Shown: positions 1 through 8,409 of the stretch, in pieces | How the letters are laid out: each line of letters opens with the position of its first letter | Position numbering within the stretch: position 1 is the stretch's first letter | NCBI RefSeq assembly: GCF_029846175.1 | Contig: NZ_JARWAC010000013.1 | Location: 62,001-126,000, forward strand | Direction: 5' to 3' | DNA: 64,000 nt | Origin: Sphaerisporangium sp. TRM90804 | Lineage (GTDB): Bacteria > Actinomycetota > Actinomycetes > Streptosporangiales > Streptosporangiaceae | Made by a program: the position numbers and the translations under genes | Notes under the pieces: model-generated | What the model saw: the letters and a program-made list of their open reading frames with translations, nothing else | Told to the model about the DNA's origin: nothing | The model's database searches: none

Positions 1-1
1 C

Positions 2-352
2 CTGGTGCTCACCGACGCGGCGCCGGAGTACTCCACCGATGGGCGGGCGCTGGTGTCGACCTCGGTGCTGGGCGTGCTCGGGGACGCGGACGAGCCGCGT
101 GTGCGGGCGCGGCTCACCGAGATCTACGGCGACACCTCCTCGTGGGAGCACATCGCGACCTATCCCGTCAGGGCGGCCCTGCCGGTGATGACGCCGCCGA
201 TGCGGATGCGGCGGCCCGTCCGGCTGGGCGGGGGGCGGTACGTGTGCGGCGACCACCGCGACACCGGTTCGATCCAGGGCGCCATGGTGTCCGGGCGCCG
301 GGCCGCCGAGGCCGTCCTGGCGGACGCGGGGCGGCCCGGCGCGCGCGGATGA
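2..352 (+). CDS. C-terminal part of a FAD-dependent oxidoreductase (amine-oxidase/desaturase-like)
   Basis: The reading frame is open from the left edge, so only about 116 C-terminal residues are present. The end carries the sequence VCGDHRDTGSIQGAMVSGRR, which resembles the last FAD-contacting segment of flavin amine-oxidase, phytoene-desaturase and protoporphyrinogen-oxidase folds, where the GD pair binds the FAD ribityl chain and the following helix ends in an A-A-E pattern. The substrate cannot be told from this fragment. A 374-base gap with sugar-type operators separates it from the next gene, so it belongs to another transcription unit. I am confident of the fold and not of the reaction. 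Confidence 0.75.
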   Translation: MVLTDAAPEYSTDGRALVSTSVLGVLGDADEPRVRARLTEIYGDTSSWEHIATYPVRAALPVMTPPMRMRRPVRLGGGRYVCGDHRDTGSIQGAMVSGRRAAEAVLADAGRPGARG

Positions 353-394
353 TGACCGGGCTCGGGGCGAGCGAGCACGGTGACGGAGTGGGCG

Positions 395-406
395 GGGAGC
401 GCTCTC
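395..406. promoter_or_regulatory. LacI-family operator-like half-matched palindrome
   Basis: GGGAGCGCTCTC differs from the perfect palindrome at 679-690 by one arm position. A weaker relative follows at about 412-428. It lies in the 374-base gap before the sugar importer. It is plausibly an extra or upstream-facing site for the LacI-type repressor encoded at 5406. Confidence 0.45.
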
Positions 407-502
407 GGGACTGAGAATGCGCTCTCCCGGCTCACCGTGTCAAGGGTCGGCTTAACCGACAGGAAACTTTCCGAACATCTAGGTGCAATCGGACAGATGG
501 GC

Positions 503-516
503 TGAGAGCGCTCTCA
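503..516. promoter_or_regulatory. Perfect 14-bp palindromic operator TGAGAGCGCTCTCA
   Basis: The site is a perfect 14-bp inverted repeat with the central CG typical of LacI/GalR operators. It has the same AGCGCT core as the published CebR/CelR box TGGGAGCGCTCCCA, with an A/T change in each arm. It sits about 210 bp upstream of the solute-binding protein gene. Confidence 0.6.
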
Positions 517-678
517 TCCGCCCATCCGTATATCGATCCTATCCGCTCTGACCTGCGGAAACCTGCGACCGTCTGAGAAACGCTTCCCTGGGGCGCCGCC
601 TCCCGGCGTGTTCAGGTCACGGCGATCGTTACCATCCGACCCGTTGACACACACAGCGCGACCGGAAGACCCTTCTCG

Positions 679-690
679 GGGAGCGCTCCC
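679..690. promoter_or_regulatory. CebR/CelR-type operator GGGAGCGCTCCC
   Basis: This 12-bp perfect palindrome equals the inner 12 bases of the TGGGAGCGCTCCCA box bound by CebR and CelR in other actinomycetes. It lies 36 bp before the start of the solute-binding protein gene, just downstream of a TTGACA hexamer at 644-649. That is where a repressor would block transcription of the importer operon. The regulator is probably the LacI protein at 5406-6398. Confidence 0.75.
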
Positions 691-726
691 TTCATGATCA
701 AAAAAATTCCCCCCAAGGGAGGGTCT

Positions 727-2034
727 ATGGGCAAGCTTCGCCCCCGGATGGTCACCCCGCTGCTCGCCGCCGTACTGGCCGTGAGCGTCTCCGCCTGTGG
801 CGGCGGCGGCGGCGGTACGGACGCGGGCGCCTCTCCGGGCGCCTCCCAGCCGGCCGAGAAGATCAAGCTGACCGTCGCGCTGTTCAGCGACTTCCACTTC
901 GCGCCGCTGTACGAGGAGTTCAAGAAGACACACCCGAACGTCGAGATCGTCGAGCGGCGTTCGCAGTTCAACGACCACCACAAGAACCTCACCACGAAGC
1001 TGGCCACCGGCGCGGGCGCCGCGGACGTCGAGGCGGTGGAGGCCGGCTACATCGCCACCTTCACCCCGCTCGTCGACAAGTTCCACAACCTGGGCGACTA
1101 CGGCATGGCCAAGCGCCAGGCGGACTACCTCGACTGGAAGTGGAAGCAGGGCCTGTCGCCCGACGGCTCCAAGGTGCTCGGCCTCGGCACCGACATCGGC
1201 GGCCTCGCCATGTGCTACCGCACCGACCTGTTCAAGAAGGCCGGCCTGCCGACCGACCGCGAAGAGGTCTCGGCGCTCTGGCCCACGTGGGAGGCCTACC
1301 TGGAGGCGGGCAAGAAGTTCACCGCCGCCAAGGTCTCGGGCGCCAAGTGGTTCGACGGCCCCGGCGAGAACTTCCGCGCGATGGTCGACCAGGCGCCCGT
1401 CGGCTTCTACGACACCAGCAACACCCTGGTCGCGGGCACCAACCCCGACGTCAAGAAGGCATGGGACCTGTCGGTCCAGAGCATCCAGGCCGACCAGTCG
1501 GCCAAGCTGGCCGCCTTCAGCCCGCCGTGGAACACCGGCCTCACCAAGGGCTCCTTCGCCACCATCATCTGCCCCTCGTGGAAGACCGGCAGCATCAAGG
1601 ACGCCGCCCCCACCACGTCCGGCAAGTGGGACGTCGCGGCCGTGCCCGGCGGCGGCGGCGGCAACCAGGGCGGCACCCACCTGATGGCTCCCAAGCAGGG
1701 CAAGCACCCCAAGGAGGCCGCGGAGCTCATCGACCTGCTGACCAACAAGGACTCGCAGCTCAAGCTGTTCTCCGAGGCCGGCGCGCTGCCGTCGATCCCC
1801 GCCCTCTACGACGACCCGACCATCACCGGGTTCACCAACCCCTTCTTCAGCGACGCGCCCACCGGCAAGATCTTCACCGACGCCGCGAAGGCTCTCAAGC
1901 CGCAGCACGTGGGGCCCAAGGCCGGTGACGTCCTGACCGCCTTCGGCAACGGCCTCCAGCGGGTGGAGCAGGGCAAGCAGTCGCCCGACGAGGCGTGGAC
2001 GCAGGTGCTCGAGGACCTCGACCGCATCAAGTAG
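727..2034 (+). CDS. Sugar ABC transporter solute-binding lipoprotein (CebE-like)
   Basis: This is the extracellular binding protein of a carbohydrate ABC importer, anchored to the membrane by lipidation. From the ATG at 727 the protein has a basic N-terminus, a hydrophobic stretch and a lipobox ending in SAC (residues about 19-21), followed by a Gly-rich linker. The rest matches family-1 extracellular solute-binding proteins in length (435 residues) and pattern. The start at 727 is chosen over an in-frame ATG at 694 because a GGGAGGGTCT ribosome site precedes it and it places the signal peptide at the very start. Two permeases, a beta-glucosidase and a LacI regulator follow. This is the cebEFG-bglC-cebR order, so a beta-gluco-oligosaccharide such as cellobiose or laminaribiose is the likely ligand. 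Confidence 0.88.
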   Translation: MGKLRPRMVTPLLAAVLAVSVSACGGGGGGTDAGASPGASQPAEKIKLTVALFSDFHFAPLYEEFKKTHPNVEIVERRSQFNDHHKNLTTKLATGAGAADVEAVEAGYIATFTPLVDKFHNLGDYGMAKRQADYLDWKWKQGLSPDGSKVLGLGTDIGGLAMCYRTDLFKKAGLPTDREEVSALWPTWEAYLEAGKKFTAAKVSGAKWFDGPGENFRAMVDQAPVGFYDTSNTLVAGTNPDVKKAWDLSVQSIQADQSAKLAAFSPPWNTGLTKGSFATIICPSWKTGSIKDAAPTTSGKWDVAAVPGGGGGNQGGTHLMAPKQGKHPKEAAELIDLLTNKDSQLKLFSEAGALPSIPALYDDPTITGFTNPFFSDAPTGKIFTDAAKALKPQHVGPKAGDVLTAFGNGLQRVEQGKQSPDEAWTQVLEDLDRIK

Positions 2035-2144
2035 CCCCCTCGCGATGCGGCCGGCCCCACCAGGCGCCGGCCGCAGCCGCCTGTCCCCCTCCGAAGGCCC
2101 GGTCCCGCCCCCGCTCGCCCGCCGGCCTTGCGAAAGGAGCCGCC

Positions 2145-3119
2145 ATGGCGACCCGCGCCCCCGACCAGCTGAGGGTGAGCCCGCCTCATCCACCCTCCCG
2201 GTCCGGTGACCCCGCTCGCCTGCGCCACCTGCTGTACCGGCTCGACGTCAAGGCGTCGCCGTACGCCTACGTCGCGCCGTTCTTCCTGCTGTTCTGCGCG
2301 TTCGGCCTGTTCCCGCTCGTCTACACCGCGTGGGTCAGCCTGCACGAGTGGACGCTACTGTCGGACGTCCACACGTTCATCGGCCTGGAGAACTTCACCA
2401 CCCTCCTGGCCGACGACTACTTCTGGAACGCCACGTTCAACACGGTCTCCATCGGCGTGCTCTCCACGGTGCCGCAGCTCCTGCTGGCCCTGTGGCTGGC
2501 GCACCTGCTCAACCGGCCGCTGCGCGCCCAGACGATCTTCCGGGTGACGCTGCTGCTCCCCAACGTGACCAGCGTCGTCGCCGTCGTCGTCATCTTCAGC
2601 CAGCTCTTCGGCCGCGACTACGGCCTGATCAACTGGGCGCTGTCGTGGTTCGGCGTGGGCACCATCGACTGGAACGCCGGGACGGCGACCTCGCACACCG
2701 CCATCTCCGTCATGATCATGTGGCGGTGGACGGGCTACAACACGCTCATCTTCCTGGCGGCCATGCAGGCCGTGCCGCGCGAGCTGTACGAGGCCGCGAC
2801 CATCGACGGCGCGGGCGGCTTCACCCAGCTCAGGAAGATCACCGTGCCGATGATCCGGCCCACGATCATCTTCGTGGTGATCACCTCCACGATCGGCGCC
2901 ATGCAGGTGCTGGCCGAGCCGCTGCTGTTCGGCATCTACAGCATCACCGGCGGCCCCGACCGGCAGTACCAGACGCTGTCGCTTTTCATCTACGAGAACT
3001 TCACCAAGCTGGACTTCGGGTACGCCTCGGCCATCTCATGGATGATGTTCCTGTTCATCGTGGTCGCGGCCGTGATCAACTACCTGCTCACCCGGCGAGC
3101 GAGAGGAAGCCTGACGTGA
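2145..3119 (+). CDS. Sugar ABC transporter permease (MalF/CebF-like)
   Basis: This is the first membrane subunit of the importer, 324 residues. About six transmembrane segments are visible, beginning near residue 45. The cytoplasmic EAA loop is present (ELYEAATIDGAGGFTQLRKI), which contacts the ATPase. The AAAGGAG ribosome site at 2132-2139 fixes the ATG at 2145, and the N-terminal 30 residues are a proline-rich cytoplasmic extension. It overlaps the next permease by four bases (GTGA). No ATPase is encoded nearby, as is usual for such loci, where a shared MsiK ATPase serves several importers. Confidence 0.9.
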   Translation: MATRAPDQLRVSPPHPPSRSGDPARLRHLLYRLDVKASPYAYVAPFFLLFCAFGLFPLVYTAWVSLHEWTLLSDVHTFIGLENFTTLLADDYFWNATFNTVSIGVLSTVPQLLLALWLAHLLNRPLRAQTIFRVTLLLPNVTSVVAVVVIFSQLFGRDYGLINWALSWFGVGTIDWNAGTATSHTAISVMIMWRWTGYNTLIFLAAMQAVPRELYEAATIDGAGGFTQLRKITVPMIRPTIIFVVITSTIGAMQVLAEPLLFGIYSITGGPDRQYQTLSLFIYENFTKLDFGYASAISWMMFLFIVVAAVINYLLTRRARGSLT

Positions 3120-3970
3120 GTACGCGACACAGGACCGCTTCGCGTGCCCGCGGGGGGAGCACGGCGCGCAAGCTCACCTACCTCACCCTGGTGGCGGTGG
3201 CGTTCTTCTCGGCGCTTCCCCTCTACTACAGCGTGGTCGTCGCCTCCCGCGACAACTCGGCGCTGGCCGACGTGCCGCCCCCGCTGTTCCCGGGCGGCAA
3301 TCTCCTGGCCAACGTGTCGCGGGTCTTCGACACCGTGCCGTTCATGCTCGCCCTGCTGAACTCGGTCCTGGTGTCGGGCGCGATCGCCATCTCGGTCATG
3401 TTCTTCTCCACCATGGCCGGGTTCGCCTTCGCCAAGCTCCGCTTCCGCGGCAACCGCGCCCTCCTGGTGCTCACCGTGGCGACGATGATGGTGCCGACCC
3501 AGCTCGGCATCATCCCGCTCTACCTGCTCATGGTGAAGCTGGAGTGGACCGGGTCGATGTACGCGCTGGTCGTACCGGCGCTCATCAACGCGTTCGGCGT
3601 GTTCTTCATGACCCAGTACCTGTCGCGCGCCCTGCCGACCGAGCTGCTGGAGGCCGGGCGGGTCGACGGCTGCACCACCTGGGGACTGTTCTGGCACGTG
3701 GTCCTGCCGGCCGCGCGGCCGGCCGCGGCCGTGCTCGGCATGCTGACGTTCATGTCGGCGTGGAACGACTACTTCTGGCCGCTGGTCGTGCTGACGCCGG
3801 AGAACCCGACCGTGCAGGTCGCGCTCTCCACGCTCGCGGCCGGCTACGTCAGCGACTACGCGCTCAGCCTCGCCGGGACCGCGCTCGGCACGCTGCCGCT
3901 GGTCATCGTGTTCGCCCTGCTCGGAAAGCAGGTCATCGGCGGAATCATGCAAGGAGCTGTGAAGGGATGA
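3116..3970 (+). CDS. Sugar ABC transporter permease (MalG/CebG-like)
   Basis: This is the second membrane subunit of the importer, 284 residues with about six transmembrane helices. Its EAA loop reads ELLEAGRVDGCTTWGLFWHV, and the AWNDYFWPL motif after it is typical of MalG-type permeases. It starts at the GTG at 3116, inside the stop of the upstream permease (GTGA), with AGAGGAAG as ribosome site. Its own stop overlaps the ATG of the beta-glucosidase gene. This makes the four genes a translationally coupled operon. Confidence 0.9.
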   Translation: MSTRHRTASRARGGSTARKLTYLTLVAVAFFSALPLYYSVVVASRDNSALADVPPPLFPGGNLLANVSRVFDTVPFMLALLNSVLVSGAIAISVMFFSTMAGFAFAKLRFRGNRALLVLTVATMMVPTQLGIIPLYLLMVKLEWTGSMYALVVPALINAFGVFFMTQYLSRALPTELLEAGRVDGCTTWGLFWHVVLPAARPAAAVLGMLTFMSAWNDYFWPLVVLTPENPTVQVALSTLAAGYVSDYALSLAGTALGTLPLVIVFALLGKQVIGGIMQGAVKG

Positions 3971-5409
3971 CCATGACCGTCACCACTCGGGGGACCCTGC
4001 CTTCATATCTGACGGAAGGGCGGGCGGTCTTCCCCGAAGGTTTCGTCTGGGGCGCCGCTACGGCGTCCTACCAGATCGAGGGCGCGGCCAGGGACGACGG
4101 CCGGGGCGTCTCCATCTGGGACAGGTTCTCCCACACCCCCGGAAAGGTCGCGGGCGGGCACACCGGTGACGTGGCCTGCGACCACTACCACCGCTACGCC
4201 GACGACGTGCGGATGATGACCGACCTCGGCCTGGCCGCCTACCGGTTCTCGGTCTCCTGGCCCCGCGTCCAGCCCGACGGGGCCGGGCCGATCAACCCCC
4301 GCGGGCTCGACTTCTACGACCGGCTCGTGGACGAGCTCGGCACGGCCGGCATCACGCCGTACGTGACCCTGTACCACTGGGACCTGCCCCAGGCGCTGGA
4401 GGACCGCGGCGGCTGGACCTCCCGGGACACCGCCTATCGCCTGGCCGAGTACGCCCAGGCCGTCCACGCGCGCCTGGGCGATCGCGTGCGGCACTGGACG
4501 ACGCTCAACGAGCCGTGGGTCGCGGCGTTCCTCGGGTACGGCACCGGCGTGCACGCGCCGGGCCGCACGGACGCGGCGTCGGCGCTGCAGGCCTCCCACC
4601 ACTTCCTGCTCGCGCACGGCCTGGCCACCCAGGCGCTGCGCTCGGCGGGCGTGGACGAGGTGATGCTGGTGATCAACTCCTCGCCGGTGCTGACCCCCGC
4701 CCAGGTCGCCGACCCGGCGGCGGAGATCTCCGAGGCCGACGCCGAGGCCGTCAACCGGGTGGACGCCCTGCTCAACCGGCAGATCCTCGACCCGGTGCTG
4801 CGCGGGCGCTACCCGGACGAGGTGCTGAAGATCGTCGAACGGCACGGCGGGCTGGACCACATCCACGACGGCGACCTGCGCGAGATCAACCAGCGGCTCG
4901 ACCTCATCGGGGTCAACTACTACAACCCGTGCGCCGTGCGGTCCGGCCCCGGCGAGCCCGCCAACCCCGCCTTCCCCGGCACCGAGGACGTCGAGTTCGC
5001 CACGCTCGACGTGCCCGCGACCGCCATGGGATGGCCGATCCACCCGGCGGGGCTGTCGCAGCTCCTGGTGCGGCTCTCGCAGGACTACCCCGAGGTCGGC
5101 CTCATGGTCACCGAGAACGGCGCCGCCTTCGACGACGCCGTCACCAAGGCCGAGGGCGGCGACCGCGTCCACGACGCCGACCGCACCGCGTACCTGAACT
5201 CTCACCTGCGCGCGGTGCACGCCGCCATCGAGGCGGGCGCCGACCTGCGCGGGTACCTGGTGTGGTCGCTGCTGGACAACTTCGAGTGGGCCGAGGGCTA
5301 CCACCGCAGGTTCGGCATCGTCCACGTCGACTTCGCCACCCAGCGCCGGGTGCTCAAGGACAGCGCCCGGTTCTACCGCGACGTCATCAAGGAGAACGGG
5401 TTCGCATGA
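3967..5409 (+). CDS. bglC: GH1 family beta-glucosidase
   Basis: This intracellular GH1 beta-glycosidase of 480 residues would hydrolyse the imported disaccharide to glucose. It carries the family N-terminal signature (FPEGFVWGAATASYQIEG), the acid/base glutamate in TLNEPW (E182) and the nucleophile in VTENG (E383). The C-terminal NFEWAEGY substrate-binding segment is also present. No signal peptide is seen. The ATG at 3967 overlaps the permease stop, and a second in-frame ATG six bases on (3973) is a possible alternative. Position between the importer and the LacI gene matches BglC of cellobiose loci. The substrate may instead be laminaribiose, because secreted GH16 enzymes lie nearby under a similar operator. 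Confidence 0.92.
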   Translation: MTMTVTTRGTLPSYLTEGRAVFPEGFVWGAATASYQIEGAARDDGRGVSIWDRFSHTPGKVAGGHTGDVACDHYHRYADDVRMMTDLGLAAYRFSVSWPRVQPDGAGPINPRGLDFYDRLVDELGTAGITPYVTLYHWDLPQALEDRGGWTSRDTAYRLAEYAQAVHARLGDRVRHWTTLNEPWVAAFLGYGTGVHAPGRTDAASALQASHHFLLAHGLATQALRSAGVDEVMLVINSSPVLTPAQVADPAAEISEADAEAVNRVDALLNRQILDPVLRGRYPDEVLKIVERHGGLDHIHDGDLREINQRLDLIGVNYYNPCAVRSGPGEPANPAFPGTEDVEFATLDVPATAMGWPIHPAGLSQLLVRLSQDYPEVGLMVTENGAAFDDAVTKAEGGDRVHDADRTAYLNSHLRAVHAAIEAGADLRGYLVWSLLDNFEWAEGYHRRFGIVHVDFATQRRVLKDSARFYRDVIKENGFA

Positions 5410-6398
5410 AACGCCCCACCTTGGAGGCGGTAGCCGCCCGGGCGGGGGTGTCCAAATCCAGCGTGTCCCGGGTGGTGAACGGGGAGACCACGGTGTCTCC
5501 GGCGATCCGCGACCAGGTGATCCAGGCCGTGCGCGAGCTGGGCTACGTTCCCAACGGCGCGGCGCGCAACCTGGCCACCCAGCGCACGAACGTGATCGCC
5601 GTCATCGTCTCGGACCCCCCGCAGGGGCTCGTCTCCGACGACCCGATGTTCTCCGAGGTCGTGCGTACGGTAAGCCGGGAGCTGGAGGCGGCCGGCAAGC
5701 AGATCACGCTCATGCTGGCCGGCTCCGCGGAGAGCCGGCTGCGTGCCCAGCAGCTCGTGGCGGCCGGGCACGTCGCCGGCGTCATGCTGGTGTCCATGCA
5801 CGGCGCCGACCCGCTGCCGGCCTCCCTCGCCCGCATGGGCGTGCCCATGGTGTCGTTCAACAGGCCCTCCACCGCCGGCGTGCCGTACGTCGACAACGAC
5901 AACGTCGGCGGTGCCACCCGGGCGGTGCGGTACCTGGTCTCCCAGGGACGCCGCCGGATCGCCACGATCACCGGCCCGCTCGACATGATCGCCTCGCAGG
6001 ACCGGCTCGCCGGCTACCGCGAGACGCTGCGCGAGTGCGGGCACCGGTCGATCGTGGCCATCGGCGACTTCACCCGCATCTCCGGCGACCGGGGCATGCG
6101 TCAGCTCCTGGACGACGACCCCGACCTGGACGCCGTCTTCGCCGCCAACGACCTCATGGCCATCGGCGCCCTGCGCGCCCTGCGCGCCGCGGGCAGGAGG
6201 GTGCCGGAGGACGTGGCGGTCGTCGGCTTCGACGACATCGAGGCCGCCCTGTACACCGCCCCCGCCCTGACCACCGTGCGCAGCCCGATGAGAGACCAGG
6301 CGGCGGCCACCGTGCGGCTGCTGCTCGGCCTGTTCGACGGCGCGCCGCGCGACCCGGTCATCATGCCCAACGACCTGGTCATCCGCGACTCCGCCTGA
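5406..6398 (+). CDS. LacI/GalR family repressor of the glucan-uptake operon (CebR-like)
   Basis: This 330-residue regulator has an N-terminal LacI helix-turn-helix (residues 4-24, VAARAGVSKSSVSRVVNG) and hinge helix, then a periplasmic-binding-protein-like sugar-sensing domain with the usual VGFDDIE segment. The ATG overlaps the beta-glucosidase stop (ATGA), so the gene closes the operon and is presumably autoregulated. The AGCGCT-core palindromes at 395, 503 and 679 and at 11202 are its most likely targets. In CebR-type systems cellobiose releases the repressor. Here the inducer is inferred only from the neighbours. Confidence 0.9.
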   Translation: MKRPTLEAVAARAGVSKSSVSRVVNGETTVSPAIRDQVIQAVRELGYVPNGAARNLATQRTNVIAVIVSDPPQGLVSDDPMFSEVVRTVSRELEAAGKQITLMLAGSAESRLRAQQLVAAGHVAGVMLVSMHGADPLPASLARMGVPMVSFNRPSTAGVPYVDNDNVGGATRAVRYLVSQGRRRIATITGPLDMIASQDRLAGYRETLRECGHRSIVAIGDFTRISGDRGMRQLLDDDPDLDAVFAANDLMAIGALRALRAAGRRVPEDVAVVGFDDIEAALYTAPALTTVRSPMRDQAAATVRLLLGLFDGAPRDPVIMPNDLVIRDSA

Positions 6399-6447
6399 CG
6401 CCTGCGCCGCACTGGTCGGCGTCGCCGGCTGGACGTACGCTTCGGGC

Positions 6448-7119
6448 ATGGGACGGGCGGTGATGGCCGACGAGCTGCTGCGGCTGGCGTTGTGCGGCGC
6501 CGGGGACGGGTGGGTCGTGGGCGAGGACGGGCGCCCCCGGGTCCCGTCCGGGCTGGACCCGGGGCTCGCGGGCGCGCTGCTCGCGGAGCTGGTGATCATC
6601 GGCGCCCTCCGGCGCGACGGCGAGTGCCTGCGGGCCGTGCGTCAAGGGCCCGTGGGGGACGCCGTGCTGGACGCCGTGCTGGCCCGCGTCTCCCGCGAGA
6701 CGCGGCCGCGCACGGCCACCTGGTGGGCGATCCGGCTCGCCGGCGACACGCCGCACGTGGCCGGGCTGGCCGGCCTGCGCCGGCAGGGCGGCGTCACCGA
6801 GTACGAGCAACGGGTGCGCGGCCTGCTGCGAACCAGGACGGTCAGGCGGTGCTTCGCCGTCGAGAACGGCGCCGAGGAGGCGATCGTCCGGCGGCTGCGC
6901 GCGGCCCTCGACGGGGAGCGGTCGGACGACCGCACCCTGGCCCTGCTGGCGATCGCGCACGCCTGCCGGGTGGACCGCGCGTACTTCCGCGACCTGTCCC
7001 GGCGCGCGCTGAAGACCCGTGTCCGCGAGGTCGCCGGCGACCACTGGGCCGCCAAGGCCGTCGCCGGCGCCATCAACGACGCCGAGGTCCTCTACGTGGC
7101 GGCGAACGGCTCCCTGTAG
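6448..7119 (+). CDS. GPP34 (GOLPH3/Vps74-like) family protein
   Basis: This 223-residue soluble protein belongs to the GPP34 family common in actinomycetes. The family is named after a eukaryotic Golgi phosphoprotein that binds phosphatidylinositol-4-phosphate. The diagnostic pattern is visible: an N-terminal ELLRLAL helix, the L-D-P-G-L-A-G-A-L-L-A-E-L stretch around residue 33, and a helical C-terminal half ending in A-I-N-D-A-E-V. The bacterial function is not established. The ATG at 6448 lacks a clear ribosome site, and an ATG at 6463 is an alternative. It stands alone between the sugar operon and a convergent acetyltransferase. Confidence 0.8.
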   Translation: MGRAVMADELLRLALCGAGDGWVVGEDGRPRVPSGLDPGLAGALLAELVIIGALRRDGECLRAVRQGPVGDAVLDAVLARVSRETRPRTATWWAIRLAGDTPHVAGLAGLRRQGGVTEYEQRVRGLLRTRTVRRCFAVENGAEEAIVRRLRAALDGERSDDRTLALLAIAHACRVDRAYFRDLSRRALKTRVREVAGDHWAAKAVAGAINDAEVLYVAANGSL

Positions 7120-7302
7120 GCGGGGCGACGGGCGCGGCGGCGAGGTCCTCCGCGTGCCCGGGTGCGGCGTCGTCCTCGGAGTGCTCAGCTGAGGGCGGGG
7201 CGGCGACGAGCCAGGTGGGCTGGGCGAACCCCTACCGCGGCCTTCTGAGCCGGCCGCGCGGGGCCGGGGACAGGGGCATTCCCGCGGCCGGAGGGGCCGC
7301 GG

Positions 7303-7890
7303 TCATCGGACGCCGTCGCGGGCGGCCGGTGGCGCCGTGGCGGCGGCGGGGGGCCAGTCGGTGGCCAGCAGGCCGTAGAGCAGGTCGTCGGTCCACTCGC
7401 CCTTCATCCACGTGTGGTGACGGCGCAGGCCCTCGCGCCGGAAGCCGACGCGTTCGAGGAGCCGGGCGGAGCGCAGGTTGCGGGCGTCGCACTCGGCCGA
7501 CAGCCGGTGCAGCCCCCGGTCCTCGAACAGGTGGGCGACGACGCGGGACACGGCCTCGGTGGCGTAGCCGTGCCCCTGGTGGGCGGGGGCCAGGGTGTAG
7601 CCGATCTCGGCCTGCATCCGGTTGTCGTGCGTGTTGACGCCGACGTCGCCGAGCAGCACGCCCTCGCGCTCGATGGCGTACTGGAACCAGCCGGGGGCCA
7701 GGGGGTCGCCGCCGGCGAGCACCGCCACCAGGAGCCGGGACTGCTCGGCGGACATCGAGGGGTCCCACGGCTGGTAGCGCGCGACCTCGGGATCGGAGCG
7801 GTAGGCGGCCACCGCGGCGGCGTCCTCCGGGCGGAAGCGCCGCAGGGTCAGCCTGGCCGTCGACAGAAGCATCCCGGCAGTATTCCGCAT
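7303..7890 (-). CDS. GNAT family N-acetyltransferase (RimJ/RimL-like)
   Basis: This 195-residue acetyltransferase has the RimJ/RimL layout. TARLTLRRFRPEDA is near the N-terminus, the acetyl-CoA pyrophosphate-binding loop Q-G-H-G-Y-A is in the middle, and RNLRSARLLERVGFRREG is in the C-terminal third. Such enzymes acetylate protein N-termini or small amines, and the acceptor cannot be predicted here. The start at 7890 is preferred because a GAGGTGA site precedes it, with an internal ATG at 7872 as alternative. It is convergent with the GPP34 gene. Confidence 0.85.
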   Translation of the reverse strand: MRNTAGMLLSTARLTLRRFRPEDAAAVAAYRSDPEVARYQPWDPSMSAEQSRLLVAVLAGGDPLAPGWFQYAIEREGVLLGDVGVNTHDNRMQAEIGYTLAPAHQGHGYATEAVSRVVAHLFEDRGLHRLSAECDARNLRSARLLERVGFRREGLRRHHTWMKGEWTDDLLYGLLATDWPPAAATAPPAARDGVR

Positions 7891-8087
7891 CTCCCGCGGA
7901 TCACCTCAAGCCCCCCATGCGGTCCGCCGCCCGGAGGCCCGCGGAGCGCCCCCGCCGCGCGGCGGGGCGGGGGGCCTTCCCCGCGGGTGGTTCCGGGCCC
8001 CCGGCGACGCGTCGACGGCGCAGGTCGCGGCCGCATCGGGTGCCGGCGCGGCCGGCCGGGGGCCGGGCGGTGGGGAGGGCGACCGTA
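7891..8087. other. GC-rich intergenic stretch, no gene seen
   Basis: The stretch between the acetyltransferase start and the promoter at 8088 is almost pure G+C with no convincing ribosome site. Open frames here are compositional shadows on both strands. Confidence 0.5.
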
Positions 8088-8116
8088 TTGACACGGAATA
8101 TTTACAGTCGTACCGT
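8088..8116 (+). promoter_or_regulatory. Consensus-like promoter (TTGACA, 17 bp, TACCGT)
   Basis: The -35 hexamer TTGACA (8088-8093) is perfect, followed by a 17-bp spacer and a TAnnnT -10 (TACCGT, 8111-8116). The AATATTTA in the spacer stands out in this GC-rich DNA. It would drive the secreted protein at 8410 and leave a leader of about 290 bases. I recognised no riboswitch or operator in that leader. Confidence 0.6.
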
Positions 8117-8409
8117 CCCCTCGTCGGCGATGCCGGATCATCACCACCGCGGGACCGGCCGTGAGCCGGGGCGGTTCGACGCTTGCGCCCGGGCCGGGCG
8201 GACGGGTGGCGATCGGCAGTTCAGGTCGCGACCGCCACGTGCCCGGCGGTCCTTCCCCTCCTATTCCCTCGCCATGCGGCAGGGCACGCGGATCCCCCGT
8301 ACCCCCCGCCCACGCATGGGCGGATCCGGCCGCACCAGGCGGGCCAAGCATCACGACGCCGCGACGCACGCCCCGCGAGCCGGAGCGTGGCGCGGTACGA
8401 GGAGGTTCC

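Noticed and set aside
8117-8409. c-di-AMP (ydaO) or other riboswitch in the leader of the lectin gene
   Set aside because: I could not match conserved riboswitch core sequences or a convincing multi-helix fold by eye.
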